From Ichthyophonus hoferi (Eukaryota; Opisthokonta; Ichthyosporea; Ichthyophonida; Ichthyophonidae), in the NCBI GenBank assembly GCA_002751075.1, contig NAOQ01000357.1, positions 9,987 through 65,840 on the forward strand: a DNA stretch of 55,854 nucleotides, written 5' to 3'. This document shows, piece by piece, positions 30,021 to 42,658 of this stretch. The notes under the pieces were generated by a model. It searched no databases. It was not told the origin of the DNA and saw nothing but the letters and a program-made list of their open reading frames with translations. The position numbers and the translations under genes are program-made. Positions within the stretch are counted from its first letter, which is position 1. Each line of letters opens with the position of its first letter.

Positions 30021-33000
30021 ATACACAGAGTTAGGCCAGGCCTAGTTGCCACCGCACACCTATATACTTCCTATAACCCTACCCACACCAACCTATACCC
30101 TGCCACTTCAACCCACTAACCTCGCGCTGCATTATAAAACTAAAGACTTTGCGCCAATATGCACTATTATTGTAGTATACGTAGCAATATAGCACTATGT
30201 AAAATAGAATAAAATAATGTATATAAATATAATTATATATATAATTACTATTCTATGCGCATAACTGCCTATAATCTCTTTGAGGTCATGTGCCTGTTGT
30301 CTATCAAACCGTCCGTCTACTGATACCGCCCGGGTTCTGAGCAACCAATCAGAGACGTTTCTATGACAGATTTCTTCATGTACAGGCTATTAATTGTATC
30401 TTACATCAAACAAAATATTGATCTCACCTATTATTTTATTAAAAAGTGTACAATTTTGTGGCTAAAAACCAAGAAAATTGTGCATTTAATGTAAAACACA
30501 ATGACTAAATTAAATAAAAATTTAAAGGTATTGTATTGCTCACGGTGTAGGTGTAGCATATATATTATATCCCTTGCCAGTTCCATGAGAGAGCATGCTC
30601 ACCTTTTAATCTAGAGACGATCAATCGGAATTGTTTAAAATACCTGCGCTCTAAGAACCATATTAGGGCCAATTGTATATTCCAGAAATATCTAATGTTA
30701 AAATAGACAATATTAAAAACAAATATAAAACTACCAAAAAAACAGGAAAAACAGCGTACTTGGAATATAAGATCTATTAACAATAATATGAAATAGTTAT
30801 GCTGAGCGGTCTATGCTGCCTAGCCGACCATCGGCACAATCTCACCTCCACTTGGCGCGGGTCCTAATAAGTCAATCAGGGAAAGGTATCTTAGATGTTT
30901 TATCATATCCTTGTTTTCAGGTCTCCAAATTCTATTGGGTATAAACCAATGGATGGAGGGTATAAGACAAGCCTAGGTAACTATGCCATGGCTACATCCT
31001 AGGGTATAGTCTAAAATGGTACTTACGTTAAATGGCAAGGATAATCTCTTAAGTATTCCTTTATGTTATCATGCTATATAAAAATTTATAAGTGAAAATA
31101 TTATTGATTGTTGAAGTTGAAAATAACCTAAAATATAAATTAATTTACAATTTCTTCATGCCCTAAGACCTGTATTAACCATAACGATTATAGCCAACAT
31201 TTTAGACATGTTTTGAGGGCTTAGCCTTAGACCACAATTTCAAACCCCGCTAAAGCCATAGATTATTATTAACTTGTGATGGGTTTAGTATTAAAAAGTA
31301 GAATGATTAGCCTATGATAAGGAAGGGAATAAGAAAATAATTTAATTTGATAAAAATATTAGTATTAGACCAAACTAAGTGAACTATGCAAAAAAGGAAA
31401 AACAGAAATCAAGTGGGCATTGTTGGAGTTAACATACGTAATAAAAAATAAAAAATAAAAATAGTAACATCAGCTTGTGCTCAAAGCAAACAATGGTACT
31501 AAATATAGCCTAATACGTTCCCTTTTTTGGAAGATTATCGCAAACTGCACTTCGATTAGATCCTATCTCAAAAGGTGTAGAGATCTTCGGAAATATGTGA
31601 TGACAACGTATTTGGGTATCGTAATGATTTATGTGGTCGCTTGTGACCATTCTCAATCAGAAATAACGATTGCAAGCAACATAAGATGGTAACTTTCCAA
31701 AAAATAACACCTCTAAAATATATGTGTCCCGCCAGTTTCTTTCTTCAGATTTATATAGGCATGGAATTGAATTTAATGTTTACAGAAAAAAAGCAATGAG
31801 GAAGACTGATCCAGACCAGGATGCCAAAAACTCCTGGATCGATCCATTTCTTACTCGGTAACTTAACAAGGTATATATCATAGTTTCCCAAAATATATAT
31901 TATGATTATTATAGTTTGTAATTTTATACGTAAAAAAATTTTTTTTAACAAGTGAGTGTTATCTTAGTATTAGTAACTTGAGTGTGTGTATTGTTATCAG
32001 TAAAAACATGGTGCTTATACCTTTTTATCTTCCATGTGAGTTCTAATCTGCAAATGAGAATTTTAATCTTCAAAATATGAATTTTAAATTTTAGTATATA
32101 TTAATAATAATAATTGAATAATTGACTATTTATTTTAAAGAGTAATATTCCCATTTGTAGATTAGAATTCTCATTTTAAAGATCAAAAGGTATTGTTTTA
32201 TGACCGATAAACACGTATTTGAACCAATCAGAATATAGCATTACGTACAGTAAACAAAGCATTTCCGCGTACACATCTAAACTCTACGCTGAGTCATACA
32301 GTTAAAAATAAAAGTTATCTGTGCTACCATTATTCACGGCTCTAGACACGTAAACGACTAGAGTCAAAATCGGAAATCAATGAACGATGTGATCAGCGAC
32401 GCCTGTGTGAATTAGAAGTGGAGTAAATTATACCATGCTTGAGGAATTCGAACGAAAACAACTAGCAATTCTAGGATACATCCAGACATCACTTACTTAC
32501 ATTCCAGATACAACTGAAATTGCTAATGAGGACAGAGCTTCGCTTTTTGTCGACTCAACAGAAAGCACAAACAAGAGAACCCACACATACTTAGACCCCA
32601 ACGTAAACACTATCATTGACTACTAGACATACAGCATGAGAGATCTTGACCTCATAAGGAATAAGTCTTCAGGTATAACTAACCGATTGAGCCCAGTGGA
32701 TCAGATTCAAATCATAATATATTATATTGCATTAATTGTAAAATAATCTCCTTGATATTTCTTACTGGTTGGCTAAAAACGTATTATAGATTGACTATTT
32801 ATTATATAAATATTATCAGAAAATCAAACAGTCCTGATATAACATTAATGTTTTATAGAAAAACACATTAGGCATTTAAATATATGATTATATCTATAAT
32901 TTTAAAAGAAGACGCTAAAACGTTTAGCCCATGGCAAATTTCTTACAAAAAATCAAATTTTACACATATGGTATAAATGTCGTAGAAATTTAATAATCTG

Positions 33001-33735
33001 ATATTGGGATATGTGGTATGCCTGACTACAGGTTTGCAGATATTCATAGATAGCTAACCGGTGATAATAGGTTATTAACTAATAGATGAGAAATTAAGAT
33101 TATAATCAAAAATAAAATCAATGAGAATATGTAAAAATTGTAATCTAGTAATTTATTATGCAAAAGAATACTTAATTAAATTAAAAATATCGGTTGGTGT
33201 AAACAACTATTTCTTTGCTTGATAACTAGCTTACAACAGAATAAAATCCCCCCACTACAACCCTAATATTGTGACATCACTAGTATGACTGCATCTTATG
33301 TATGTACTCAAGATAAAAACCATATATTTTTATTTAACATATGTGGGTTGCACATTGTCAGAAAATGTAATATCCTTCATGACTGAAACCAATTTCACAA
33401 TACGAATTTGGAGTTGGCACATTTAAAACGGATATAGCCTTAAAATGACTACTACTGATCAGTATAAATGTAGACAACACCTCATATTCTCGCCATTAGA
33501 TTGCTTCCAAAAGTATCTCTCTATGTTTGGTCTCTCACACTATTTCATCACTTTCAGCGTCATACTTCTAGTATCTCATTTGACACCTTGTGCCCATCTT
33601 TTTGTATTACCGTTGGGGCTGCAGTTTCACATTTAGTTGGAATTTGATATATGCTAAACACAAATATTTAATCAGTTGAGGTATTTCTTTATATAGCTAT
33701 AAATAATTAATATAATTACCAATTACTATTGTATG
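30021..33735. other. AT-rich gene-poor stretch upstream of TLE
   Basis: This contains the presumed TLE promoter. A CCAATCAG box is at 30345-30351, in a locally GC-richer patch about 325 bp above the TLE start. Beyond about 30.4 kb the DNA becomes strongly AT-rich. I see one palindromic MITE-like unit (about 32008-32205) and short isolated open frames, for example 32435-32626. Those have hydrophilic composition but no domain I recognise, no splice partners and no neighbours to support them. Confidence 0.5.
32008..32205. repeat. short palindromic MITE-like unit
   Basis: The left arm (about 32008-32070) and right arm (about 32145-32205) are imperfect reverse complements. They share TATACCTTTT and TCTAATCTGCAAATGAGAA against TCTAATCTACAAATGGGAA. 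About 75 bp of AT-rich sequence separates them. No coding sequence is present and target-site duplications are not obvious. The structure is that of a small non-autonomous inverted-repeat element; the family is unknown. Confidence 0.55.
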
Positions 33736-35234
33736 TGTAGCCCGAGAAAACGTTGGTGCAATCGACTGGTGTTAAACAGCAATCCATAATAATTTATCAA
33801 AATTGAACTAACTAATGATAGAGACCCTATAACTATATAAAATGCCATTTCAGATCATATATCGGGAGTTCAGATAGCACATTGCTTAGGCTTCCTGCCT
33901 AAGACAAGTCCTGCTGACTTGGTTAATAATAATAAATGTGTCTTAGCCTATCTATACCCCGTGTATACAAAGCGACACGTTAAAACGCCCCTTAATTCGG
34001 CATTGTCTCTCCTTCTAAACGAGTATAGGTCGCGTCTACTTATTTTTCCCAACAATATATTCAACCAGTATAGATATAACTTATTATAATATACACTATC
34101 ACTGCCATACTTTACTCTTAAAATTGTAGTGGCTCAGGATTGATTAGTTGCGCATATCTTCCAGCCTGATAGATTTGTTAATGGAACATCTGTAAGTTAC
34201 GCCAACAAAATAGCAAAACTACAGTCAAGATATGATAAGAAACAAGTATAAAAGAAAACAAAAGTCCATAATAAAGGTCCTCGTCGCAGACATTTTCGAC
34301 ACCCCTTGGGGGTGGGGGGTATGTGTAAAATTCTATACACGTTCTACAAAGAAATAGTGACTTCTAATATTACTAATCATAATTCACAACGTGTACAAAG
34401 CCTACCAAGGTCTACCATGATTAACCTCAACTACTACCAACCTGAATCACTTGAGCATCTAGACCAATTGTCAAGTGACTCTACACAGGCATATGAGGAT
34501 CTCACTCAGTGAATAGTAGAAGGATGGTCCAATATAGCAAATTAATGACATCCTATGTAATAGGGACACTATCAGATTATTAGTAAATTATAATTAACAT
34601 AGGAATTTTTAATCGACACATTTCTTAAATTACATTAGAACAACGAATAAATATAAACAATAGAGGCAGTAAGGGTAAAGATTCCATATCACTCTGGGAA
34701 TATTTTTATAATAATAATGCAATAAAAGTATAACTCATTATGATATGCCAGATTTTATTCAACTAGTATTTTGCATAAAATCAAAGCGTTGTAAACATTA
34801 CTCCTGTAATGTCATGGTACTTGTTTTATCTTGAAATTGTACAGTTATGATAATTGTTTTAAGATTTCAATTGGCAAATACTTTGTTGACTATAATCAAA
34901 TAGTTCTAATAATAATAATTCCCAAAAATAAATGAAGGAAAACAGTTGTCATTTAAATTAAAAGTGAGAAACATGGATATTTTAACCAAAAATGGTCTGC
35001 ATATGTTTCAGTTCATTTTATCGTTTCTTCAATCACACTTTTAATATCGTTCAGCACTAAATTTTATCAAAATACAGCTTGGTGGAGCCTTTCTGCATTA
35101 TGTAAACATATATAGTTTTTAACCTTTAAAATTAAAAACGTTTACTTTTAAGTCTTTAAAGTTTAAGATAGTAAAACGTATATCTATTATTAAAATACAT
35201 AAAAAAGCTGGAACATATTTAATACAAAAAATAC

Positions 35235-35484
35235 NNNNNNNNNNNNNNNNNNNNNNNNNNNNNNNNNNNNNNNNNNNNNNNNNNNNNNNNNNNNNNNNNN
35301 NNNNNNNNNNNNNNNNNNNNNNNNNNNNNNNNNNNNNNNNNNNNNNNNNNNNNNNNNNNNNNNNNNNNNNNNNNNNNNNNNNNNNNNNNNNNNNNNNNNN
35401 NNNNNNNNNNNNNNNNNNNNNNNNNNNNNNNNNNNNNNNNNNNNNNNNNNNNNNNNNNNNNNNNNNNNNNNNNNNNNNNNNNNN
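35235..35484. other. assembly gap (250 N)
   Basis: Exactly 250 undetermined bases, inside the inverted-repeat structure at 33736-36489. The gap probably reflects assembly trouble at that palindrome. Any frame translated across it is meaningless. Confidence 1.
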
Positions 35485-35824
35485 ATACATTGGGACGTAA
35501 TATGTTACATACACCTTATTTTCATCCACTCCCTTATCATTACTCAAAAGCATTTTTAGATAGAAAAATACGAATGAGCATCTTTCCCATGAAAATAGTC
35601 TTGAAATCAAACTTATATTTATGATCAACCATTACTATATTATCATATAATTCTTGTTAAGACTGGAAACTGATCAGACAATTCTAATACTCCAGCTAAT
35701 ATTCAATAGAATAGGATACTGATACTAACAATTACATTAAGCTGTATACACAACGTCTCTGCCCGAAATTGTCCTCTAGAGCTAGGCCACCAGGCCACCA
35801 GGCCACAACCGTCTTCCTGTCAAA

Positions 35825-36016
35825 AGTCTCCTTGTCGATTTCCGTAAGCTCCTCAAAACGTAAAGATCATACAGATTCTAAATATGTGGACATAGACTCT
35901 TCTCCTCCCGAGCAAACCTCACCTTCACCTGGCAAAGAAGAACCTACGTCCATGTATTCAGAATCTGTATCATCTACGAGCTCTGAGGAGCTTATGAAAA
36001 TTGACAAGGAGATTTC
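35825..36016. repeat. imperfect palindrome of about 190 bp
   Basis: The left arm (about 35825-35912) and right arm (about 35930-36016) are reverse complements with scattered differences. They share TCTCCTTGTC, TAAGCTCCTCA and ATACAGATTCT blocks in mirrored order. It lies in the interior of the inverted LTR-like pair, and both arms look like copies of one coding-like segment facing each other. Confidence 0.7.
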
Positions 36017-36489
36017 GGACATCTCCAATCCCCTGCCCTCTTCTTTTTTCTCTCCAGATAATAGGCCCTTGCGTACTATGCATTATTTCAAGAAATACCC
36101 TTTCATAAGTTTAGAAGGTGCTACATTTGTGGAAAAGTGTTCCACATTTTTGTATTTTTTTGGAAATAATAAATAGAAGGCAAGCGTTCGTGTGACCTAT
36201 ATTCGTTTAGAAGGAGAGAGAATACCAAATTAAGGGGCATTTTAACGTGTCCCTCTGCATACAAGGAGTACAAATATGCTATGACACATTGTTATTAATA
36301 AACAAGTCAGTAGGACCTGTCTCGGACAGAATGTCTAAGCAATGTGCCATCCTGAACCCAAAACGTATGATCTGAAACGGCTATTATATAGCTGTAAGAT
36401 CTCTACCATTGGCTGGTTCGATCTTGATAGATCATCTGGGATTGCCGTTTAACACCAACAGATTGCACTAGCCATTTTCCCAGGCCACA

Positions 36490-38974
36490 ATTGCCAATAA
36501 TATTAAATGCTTACAGCTATATAAAAAATACTCGAATCAATTAAATATTCCTGTTTTTACACATGTCTATTTTGGTATAGACTAATGACCAATATCTATG
36601 AATATATAAACAATCTCAATATTACGTTTTGAAAAAATAACCATCTTTATATATATATGCTGGCTAATACATATTAATTACACATTTATGTCCTTTTACA
36701 AAAACCGCAACTGATCTATGAATCAAAATATCTTGGTCTGTCAAAACCATTTTTAGTGCTAACCTACCAACCTTCACATTAACCAGCTATACAATAAGAT
36801 TAACATAGAAAAATCCTTCAGCACTGTAAATTTTTTAAAAAGTCAACGTGACGATACAGGAAATACATTAAGTCCGTTACATTTGCTACTACCAGTCGGA
36901 AGAATCCCCAGTGGGCAAATTTTAAAAACCAGGGCACGGAACGAATCATCAACAGAGACACAAGCGAATGCATAATCGGTCATTTACAACAATTATACTT
37001 TATGAATACCTTCATTGACTGGTATGGAAGGCAATATAATAAGTACACTGTGATTACTATCAATATTTGGATGGATAATTATTATGTTCATTTAGTCATG
37101 TTAATTTTGTACTATTTAATATGGATAACCTTGATCAAAATTGAAGTTCAAAAACTATGACTTTGATTTTATGGTATGACATTAATAATTAACTTAATCA
37201 TAGTATAGGGATACATTTTATATATATTTTTCATTTGGAATAAAATTAGAAATTAAAGCTAATATCACGGCTCGTAAATACCAACCTTTTCTTTAGATCT
37301 CATGCTGTACTTATGCCAGCCTAGTCTTGGATTAGACTGATTGAAATGTTTCTTCTGATATCCATTATTTATTATTTAAACATATAAATTATTACGTTGA
37401 CGTGTGTGCTTACATTAATTACAGTTTATCTGCCTTATTCATTGGGTCAATATCAAATGCAGGATTACCCACATTCCGACTTTGTAGAAGTTAAATTAAT
37501 ACGAAATTTAAACAGTGGCCAGTCAATATTTTTACAGTCTTGTGACACATCCCTTGCTTTACGCTTTAAATAAAATAATATAATAAAGGAAAGTATCCTA
37601 TATGTATATATAAACAGTGTAAATAGTGTAATACAAAATATATGGGTGCTCTAAGTATCACCGAATTTAAATGCCTACTCAAATGCAATACTAATTGATG
37701 GAATCAACGTGTGATACCAAGTTGTAGTCAACGAAACGGGTGTAAGCTAGTGAACAGACTTCAATGATGCATAGCATTAAAGCAGACAACACTTCCAACA
37801 CATTGGGGATATTAAAATATTCGATATCAATTCCATCAGCAATACAGCAATATGTTTTAATAAAGGTTTCTCCGCGGCTAGCTCACAAAGATTTGAACTT
37901 GCTTCATTTATATATTATTATATGATAATATATGATAACATAAAACACACTACGTGTTCTCTCTTGTATCTTAACATTATATATACAATACATGCATTAA
38001 GCCATTACATACATATAAAACATAAATTAATACATATATGCAAACAAAATCCAAGAACCTGTGTACTACCTATAATATACTAAAATGGAGGTACTCAATT
38101 AACATATAATTTTTTATTCATTAGCTATTTACATCTGTTTTCTAACGTAGGATAATTTATGGAATTTAAGAAGGCTTTTGAAATAACTGTACCTTAGTTG
38201 CATACAATTCCACACATATAACCCCTTTCCATATGATTGTTAAATGTGGTAATTAATATGTAATTACCTATATGTTTTGGTTAATCGCCATATTTACACC
38301 GTTGCTACATTAATAATATACTTAGAAACCAACGAATGCGCTTGCAGCTCTTTGGGAATGGTTATACTTGACTTAATGTTCAGAGAGAAATTAATAAGTT
38401 ATTATAATATAAAAGTATTTAACAGTCTATGATTAATAAGAATATGTGTTTTATAAGGGGACATATTGAATAAAATAAATGTAGCTGTCTCTACAAAGAG
38501 ACGAATCTAGTTAACAAAGCACACCTAATAACCACGGTCAGTGTTTAAGTATTTAGGTATATGATGGGATAAGATCGCTGTATAATATATTCTAAGCGCT
38601 AAGAGGCTAATAAGATGCCTAGTAGATATTCACGTGTAAAGTACCCAATCTTGGTTTGTGTGTATGCGATCAGGAATGTGTAGTGGTGGGACTGTTATTA
38701 GGCATGGCATGCCTCTTGCTTTCTAGTGGCTATTGGTTGAAGGGCAGTAGATAAGGATCTATTGTACATGCGGCGGGTCGATCACAACTTTAGTGAGGTA
38801 TTTTTACCAATAGAATGTCAGATGTGGTGATCTATTAGCCAATAAAATACACGTATTGCATCAGTTGCGCCACACGATGATGCCAGTCTATCTACTATGT
38901 ATTTTGAGGGCTAGACTCCAGGTTTCCCAATTTATATTGTTGGTATTAGTATACCACTGGCTGTGACCGTTGTT
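36490..38974. other. AT-rich spacer upstream of TRMO
   Basis: No gene recognised between about 36.5 and 38.6 kb; base composition is very AT-rich, with short simple stretches only. The last 250 bp is the TRMO promoter, listed separately. Confidence 0.5.
38732..38843 (+). promoter_or_regulatory. CCAAT-box cluster upstream of TRMO
   Basis: There are three CCAAT/ATTGG pentamers in 112 bp: 38732-38736, 38807-38811 and 38839-38843. They lie 132 to 243 bp before the proposed TRMO start codon. Spacing and distance fit an NF-Y type promoter. The role is inferred from motif and position only. Confidence 0.5.
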
Positions 38975-41900
38975 ATGGCTCCATCGTATTCCACACCTTC
39001 AAATTCCTTTGGCTGGGCCGGTCTAATAATCGGCGCTGTGGCCGTTGGTTATGCTTGGAGTAAAGCCCCCTGAATATGTTATTATCCTATTTGTCGTTTT
39101 TATCCCTGTATGAAGGGATATGTTCATATGAGGAAGTAGGCCATAGAGTGCACACCTCTCCCTGTCATTGACTGTAGGATGCATCGAGCTATTGTAACGG
39201 GATATTGAATTTAATAAGGGCATGGTTTTGTAGTAAAGAGCAAATAGATGTGCAAATATATCTACTGATATCCAGTTGTGCACTTGTTTACTACGAACCC
39301 CCCTTTGCTTTCCCCTAACAAGTTACCTAAACTTGTACACACAAGCTCCTGCCCTCATTACTATCTCCACATTCCTCTTTTTATATCTCTCTTTTCCAAA
39401 TTATCTTCACTCCTACATCAAACCATAGTTCACCTATTTCAAGATGACTTGTGGGATACACCAAGTCCCCAAACACGTGACATAAATAAGATAGTAGGGC
39501 CCTAAAGTAACCTAGTAGGAGATTCAGACCATTATGCAGACAGTACAAACGGCCATTCAGTGTCACAGACCACTATGTGTTCTGATCCATAATCCCAGGT
39601 AGGGATCTATCTACTAGGGGAGTATAAAGGGGGCTGACCAAGGGTACCTACAGAGGCACAGGCCGAGAGAAGAGGTCTGCAGGTACAGTTAGATACCGAG
39701 AAAGAGCTTAAGGAACAGGCAACATCCAATAGAGCTGCAGAGAGGACTGGCCGTATAGCTGCTGAAAAGGTAAAGACAGTTATTAGATTATCTATATAAA
39801 CCGGCATTATATAGTATACATATATTCCTTGGTAGGCCTGCACTTGCTTAAAGGTTCTTACACCAATGTGTCCGCCTATAGATATATCCGTGTATGCATA
39901 GATGGACTCCTCTTGTTAGATAGAAACGTATACAGAATACACTTGGTATGCATTAAGGTAGAATAACTACACCATAACATCATCTCTATTAAGTCCAATG
40001 GTAAACGTCCTTTCATCACTAATCAATATGCAATTGTGAGGTAAAGGAAGAAAATACCTCTTGACTTGATGGTGACCCCTAGGTATCCACAGTTAGTTTT
40101 CTGTGCACATTAAGATCCCTCACGATGTGGGCAACTATTTAGCCACATGGTATATCTTTAACCAATCGCTAGGTATATGGGTACTTCATACCTATGAGGA
40201 TAGGTGTTTAGTTAACTGGGAAAGTGATATGGGTTGGTGATTGGCTGCATGATACTTACTTGAAGGTTGGATTGGCAGAAACTCAAGGCGGCCCTACTGA
40301 AGGTGGCAGAGAATACAGGGTCTGTACAGGTAAGGGTAAGAGATGATCTCTAGTGGATATAGATCACGCTATGTGTTTTCTCTTGTGTATTAATTGGTAA
40401 ACATAAACAGGCTCTGATTCCCTGTTCATTTATTGCACCCGCACACTAAATTTCCATTGGCATACAGGGGTCGGGAGATGTAGTAGGAAAAAGTAGGTGG
40501 TCCTTCCAGCCTCTAGGGCACTTGGAGTCTGTTTTTAGGAACCGCCATGGAACCCCCCGCCAAGGGTACAATACCCCTCCTCCCTCCCCATTGTATTGCA
40601 CATTCACTAGTCTTTCTCCTCTTAGTAGTGGTCGACTTATCTTTTATTTTGTGGCCCCATTGATTCTGGCTGGAAATGATTCTAACAATGTGCCTGTTTT
40701 ATAATTCTAGCACACACACCTTAGATACAAGCACAGTCACTCTGTGCAGATATGTACGGCCCGTGGCAATTAGACACTTATTATGTTTTTAAACAGGTGC
40801 ATTGTGACGTCGGCTCGAGCCAAGCTGCGTATTGACCACTCTGTAATAGAGCCCCATGGTAAGCTTTGCCCTAGGCCCCCTGACATCCCTTCATACCATC
40901 TAGTGCCTCTTATACCATATATGGCTAACCTACATATTCATAAATGTTACATTATTTCTCTTAGTACCTTTAGTGTTTTATAACGATAAAAGAAGAAATC
41001 TAAGCATAATATATTGTGTGCTTGCGTTTTGAAAGTAGATAAAAAAATGGGCGAGAACCTTTATGTGCTTGCTAATACAGGGCACTGCAGGAGCACTAGA
41101 GGGACTAGACCAGTACTCCCACGTGTGGCTGGTGTATGTATTCCATGAGAACACCAACACTGCATCAACCATTAAGGCAAAGATCACCCCACCCCGTTTA
41201 GGTACGTGATATGTAATTGCACCAGACTGAGAGATGAAAAGGAATGCGAGTTGGTGTGGATGTACTGTAGTGTGCTGGGACACACTAATAATAGTAACGA
41301 CATAGGCACCAAGGTTGGGGTGTTTTCAACCCGGTCCCCCCACCGACCTAATGCTATAGGTCTATCGCTGGTTAGACTGGATGCTGTGGTAGGAGATACT
41401 CTACATTTGAGTGGCGTGGATTTGCTGGATAAGGTAACCCATCATTATTAGGCCTTCTTATATTATTCCCATTCACACAGGCCGTATCTATGTGCTCTTA
41501 ACCAAAGCACAAATTATAGGGGAGCATATAGTATACAGTCCATGTGCTTGTGGCTTATCGTGCCTATGTAGATGATACTCATATAATTAGACAGGAAGGC
41601 AGCTGAAAGGCCTTAGTATTCTAGTATTATCCTTTATTAGTTCTCACCATAGCTATGCAGTACTTTATTTACATGATGAGATTGACTTAATGTTAATAGG
41701 TATTTCCAAAGCACCCACCTACCCCTGTACCATGTGTTAGTGCAGCCATAGAGGGGTGGATGGGATCATCTAGACCCTCCTAGTGTCACAGAGGGGCGGC
41801 TTTAACCTTATTTAGACATTATTGGCAGCACAATTTCTAATTGGGGGATGCACAGACACCTATATTAGATGTCAAGCCCTATATTGGCAAATGGGATGGT

Positions 41901-42658
41901 CTTCCCGACACCAAGTGTCCTGATTGGGTGGTCCATCCCCCTATATTGCCCTTTACTGGTGTCAACTTTAACGAGGTATCCTTCCCTTCCCTCTCCTTGT
42001 CTCATTCCTGCCCTGCTTCCCTCCTGTCTGTATTTTTTTTTTTTTCTGACTTAACTCTGGCTTTATTTAATATTATTTAAGTCTTATGCAAGGTATTGCT
42101 AATATGAGGGAGTCCATGTGGTGTACTAGTGTCCTGTGTGATGTTATATGAAGATGGTGGCTTCAAGAAACATGTCATATTGTAAGAGTGGTCTAACTTG
42201 AAGGGCTATAGTCTAATAACATTTTCATAGGATGGGCCTATATGTACGTGTAGGTAAATATGAAAGAGACAAACACTAACTTTTAAGACTGGGGCAGTCA
42301 GCCTTGACAGAACTGGAAGACTTGGTGCCAAACATGGTGCTATACAAACAGGAGAGTGTAGCTTATGTGCAGACTATGATCAGTGATGTGTTGATGATGG
42401 ATGTACGCTCAGGTTTGTACCCATATATACTACTATCTCTCCTGTCACTGCTGTGTACATGCTATCTCTTGACTTCATTTGTTTTCTGTGTATATTCCCA
42501 CACCACCACCGCCTTATACTCATAAACGTACACATATAGGCCATCAGCGAACCAAAGGGCGAGAAAATGAGGAGTATGAAGTGCACTTGGACAACATCAG
42601 GGTGGTTTGGCAGGTTATCAACAATAGGGTCCTGGTCACGGAAGTGGCTCGCGCATAA
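38975..42658 (+). CDS. TRMO: TRMO/TsaA-type tRNA (N6-threonylcarbamoyladenosine) methyltransferase with membrane anchor
   Basis: TRMO methylates t6A37 of certain tRNAs, using S-adenosylmethionine. There are ten exons: 38975-39059, 39654-39769, 40279-40329, 40468-40565, 40797-40858, 41091-41201, 41306-41433, 41856-41975, 42298-42412 and 42540-42658. The product is 334 aa. Residues 12-28 are hydrophobic (GWAGLIIGAVAVGYAW), consistent with a membrane anchor. An alpha-helical, coiled-coil-like segment rich in Glu/Gln/Lys/Arg fills residues 29-85. The TsaA barrel then shows LESVFRNRHGTPRQG, LDQYSHVWLVYVFH, KVGVFSTRSPHRPNAIGLSL, LHLSGVDLLD and TPILDVKPYIGKWD. The C-terminal domain seen in animal and plant TRMO follows and ends ...NRVLVTEVARA. 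Human TRMO lacks the anchor and helix, whereas plant homologues, as I recall them, have a similar layout. It is convergent with TMEM11. Confidence 0.95.

Larger units (their letters stand above)
33736..36489. mobile_element. pair of inverted LTR-like repeats with retroelement-like interior (fossil)
   Basis: The left arm is 33736-34033 and the right arm 36489-36193, in opposite orientation, about 297 bp each and roughly 75% identical by eye. Both begin TGT(A/G)GCC and hold a TATA-like CTATATAA, a block CACATTGCTTAG and the shared inner end CTCTCCTTCTAAACGA. These are LTR-like features, but LTRs normally lie in direct orientation. The interior has coding-like patches, a 250-base gap and a second, inner imperfect palindrome at about 35825-36016. 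Possible readings are two inverted copies of one LTR element, a rearranged element, or a DIRS-like element with inverted terminal repeats. It is broken, with several interruptions, and incomplete. Confidence 0.6.

Noticed and set aside
35119-35628. Long minus-strand open frame of 169 codons.
   Set aside because: Most of it is the 250-N gap; it is not evidence of a gene.
36405-36440. GGTTCGATC resembling a tRNA B box.
   Set aside because: It is part of the right inverted LTR-like arm, lacks a matching A box at the proper distance, and the corresponding left arm has no such motif.
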